Source: Candidatus Bathyarchaeota archaeon (GTDB taxonomy: Archaea; Thermoproteota; Bathyarchaeia; Bathyarchaeales; SOJC01). Taken from it: 6,521 nt of DNA. Positions 5,601 to 6,521 of the stretch are shown piece by piece. Below the pieces are notes generated by a model. The model made no database searches, was not told the DNA's origin, and saw nothing but the letters and a program-made list of their open reading frames with translations. Position 1 is the first letter of the stretch; every line of letters begins with the position of its first letter. The position numbers and the translations under genes were made by a program. The stretch is taken from assembly GCA_030641425.1 (NCBI GenBank), contig DAOWHM010000116.1, forward strand, positions 1 through 6,521, written 5' to 3'.

Positions 5601-6098
5601 TTAGACCTTCTTTATGATTTTCCACAACTTGTCTCCAACGTAATGTAAGTTCTTAAATATTTTCCCACGCTCTAGTGTTTTTGCCATTTCCAGATTATAC
5701 AACGCTGCAACTATAGCTAGGGGTTTTCGGTGGTTCTCATCAACTATCACAACAATGCTTCCTTTGCTGAATACTCCTTCAAACTTAACGATACCTGGCG
5801 CCATAACGTCTGCGCCATTGCAAATATGTGGTATTGCCCCTGAATTCACAACAGCCTTTGGCATACGCGAAAGAATAATCTGCGAGTTAAGTGTAGGAAA
5901 CAACCTTCTGCCCGATCTAACAAGAACCGGCGTGCCATTAACGAAGAATATCTCTCCCTCTCTAGCTTCAACAAGTTCCAAAGGGGGTTTCAGAGTAGGC
6001 ACTTGAGAAGTGGAGAGATTCATCACATCGCGAAATTCCGAGAGCAATTTCCTTGCCTCCTTTTCTCTTATGAAGCGTCGTTTCATTCTTTGGGTCAT
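5601..6098 (-). CDS. Archaeal PUA-domain RNA-binding protein, MCT-1/Tma20 homologue
   Basis: A complete protein of 165 residues (161 if ATG 6086 is used). The N-terminal half (about 1-80) is the small archaeal domain that precedes PUA in this family (DUF1947-like). The C-terminal half (about 80-160) is a PUA RNA-binding domain: KAVVNSGAIPHICNGADVMAPGIV, then GVFSKGSIVVIVDE, KPLAIVAALYN and a C-terminal GDKLWKI. The universal archaeal family is homologous to eukaryotic MCTS1/Tma20, which works with DENR in translation re-initiation and ribosome recycling, and the archaeal role is presumed to be similar. The first ATG (6098) has AGGA directly against it; ATG 6086 has the same AGGA ten bases upstream, so the exact start is open. 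A TATA-like TTAATTAG at about 6134-6141 supports a promoter here. Its neighbours on this strand look unrelated. Confidence 0.88.
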   Translation of the reverse strand: MTQRMKRRFIREKEARKLLSEFRDVMNLSTSQVPTLKPPLELVEAREGEIFFVNGTPVLVRSGRRLFPTLNSQIILSRMPKAVVNSGAIPHICNGADVMAPGIVKFEGVFSKGSIVVIVDENHRKPLAIVAALYNLEMAKTLERGKIFKNLHYVGDKLWKIIKKV

Positions 6099-6244
6099 TC
6101 CTGTCTCGCAGCTACCACAGGTGTTCTAACTGCTAATTAAGCAATTTCATGGAGGCTTCATCTACTGGACCCTATTTGAACGTTCGTTTACTTTTCAACT
6201 TGATGGAAACCGTGAAGTAGAACGCATGAGCCGTTTTCTGACCT

Positions 6245-6273
6245 GAGAGTAAGTCGCCTTCGTACGTACTCCC
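6245..6273. repeat. Imperfect hairpin in the 6099-6386 intergenic gap
   Basis: GAGAGTAAGT (6245-6254) and ACGTACTCCC (6264-6273) pair at eight of ten positions across a nine-base loop. The 288-base gap also holds an 8-base palindrome GAACGTTC (6178-6185), the PUA gene promoter at its left end and the promoter of the secreted-protein gene at its right end. I see no tRNA, no complete box C/D RNA and no supported gene in it. Confidence 0.2.
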
Positions 6274-6333
6274 GAATTATTTCAGTAGGCTTGATAGAGT
6301 AGATGATTGACAAATAGAAAATAGTTCCAGAAA

Positions 6334-6341
6334 CTTTAAAT
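6334..6341 (+). promoter_or_regulatory. Putative TATA box for the secreted-protein gene
   Basis: CTTTAAAT is a good archaeal TATA element. It predicts a start near 6364 and a leader of about 23 bases with a ribosome site before TTG 6387. A second candidate, TTTTTAAA at 6344-6351, would leave a leader too short for that site. Confidence 0.45.
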
Positions 6342-6386
6342 GGTTTTTAAAGCAAAGTATGGATTGTCAAGGGAGAAGGAGAAACA

Positions 6387-6521
6387 TTGACGTTTCATCC
6401 AGCGAAGAGTTCGCTCGTAAGCGTTACTCTTGTAGCTGCTTTGGTGCTGCCACTACTCATGGTTCCAGCGTATTCAGAAGAACCTTTAGAGCCTTCATTA
6501 TTGACGATTCTTTCTTTCTTA
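6387..6521 (+). CDS. Secreted or membrane protein, N-terminal fragment with signal peptide
   Basis: A gene that starts with TTG at 6387-6389 and runs off the right edge, leaving 45 codons. The start is supported by GGAG at 6378-6381, five bases upstream, and by a TATA box at 6334-6341. The product begins with a typical signal peptide: a short basic start (K7), a hydrophobic core of about 16-18 residues (LVSVTLVAALVLPLLMV), and a likely cleavage site after VPAYS near residue 30, followed by acidic EEPLEP. The mature protein would be outside the membrane or anchored to it. Its family cannot be told from 15 remaining residues. An ATG frame beginning at 6359 also stays open to the edge, but gives a Cys- and Arg-rich sequence without recognisable features. 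Confidence 0.65.
   Translation, partial: MTFHPAKSSLVSVTLVAALVLPLLMVPAYSEEPLEPSLLTILSFL

Noticed and set aside
5755..6006. An 83-codon plus-strand frame
   Set aside because: Antisense to the conserved PUA-domain protein and without a ribosome site.
6195..6245. Possible box C/D small RNA (TGATGGA followed by CTGA)
   Set aside because: The C box deviates from the consensus, internal C' and D' boxes are not convincing, and no terminal stem is present.

Overview
The window looks like a chromosomal segment of an archaeon. I infer a Bathyarchaeia-like member of the Thermoproteota, with no marker gene to prove it. The reasons are TATA boxes about 25 bases upstream of inferred transcription starts, T-rich gene ends, GGTG/GGAG-type ribosome sites mixed with probably leaderless starts, two TTG starts, a universal archaeal PUA-domain protein related to MCT-1, and a one-domain winged-helix protein of a type common in Bathyarchaeia and Nitrososphaeria. 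There are no rRNA or tRNA genes, CRISPR arrays, transposases or integrases.

Left third (1-3146): an acetate and pyrophosphate block. On the minus strand lie a SatP-type acetate permease (330-905) and the N-terminus of an AMP-forming acetyl-CoA synthetase that runs off the left edge. Divergent to them, across a 123-base shared promoter region, is a complete membrane pyrophosphatase (1029-3146) with the residues of the K+-independent, proton-pumping type. Acetyl-CoA synthetase releases pyrophosphate, so the three genes can form one pathway: import acetate, activate it, and recover part of the cost as an ion gradient.

Middle (3179-4663): a small regulatory or partition-like block on the minus strand. 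A coiled-coil plus winged-helix protein (4301-4663) is followed closely by a ParA/MinD-type ATPase (3514-4290), whose ribosome site overlaps the stop codon of the first gene. A 19-base near-perfect palindrome sits at the promoter of this pair and is a candidate operator or centromere-like site. A 76-codon unknown gene (3179-3409) follows and converges on hppA.

Right third (4831-6521): on the minus strand, a winged-helix protein of 96 aa, an unknown 61 aa protein, and the archaeal PUA protein of the MCT-1 type. On the plus strand at the right edge is the beginning of a secreted protein with a signal peptide. The gaps at 5389-5600 and 6099-6386 hold promoters, a probable T-rich terminator and small palindromes, but no convincing additional gene.
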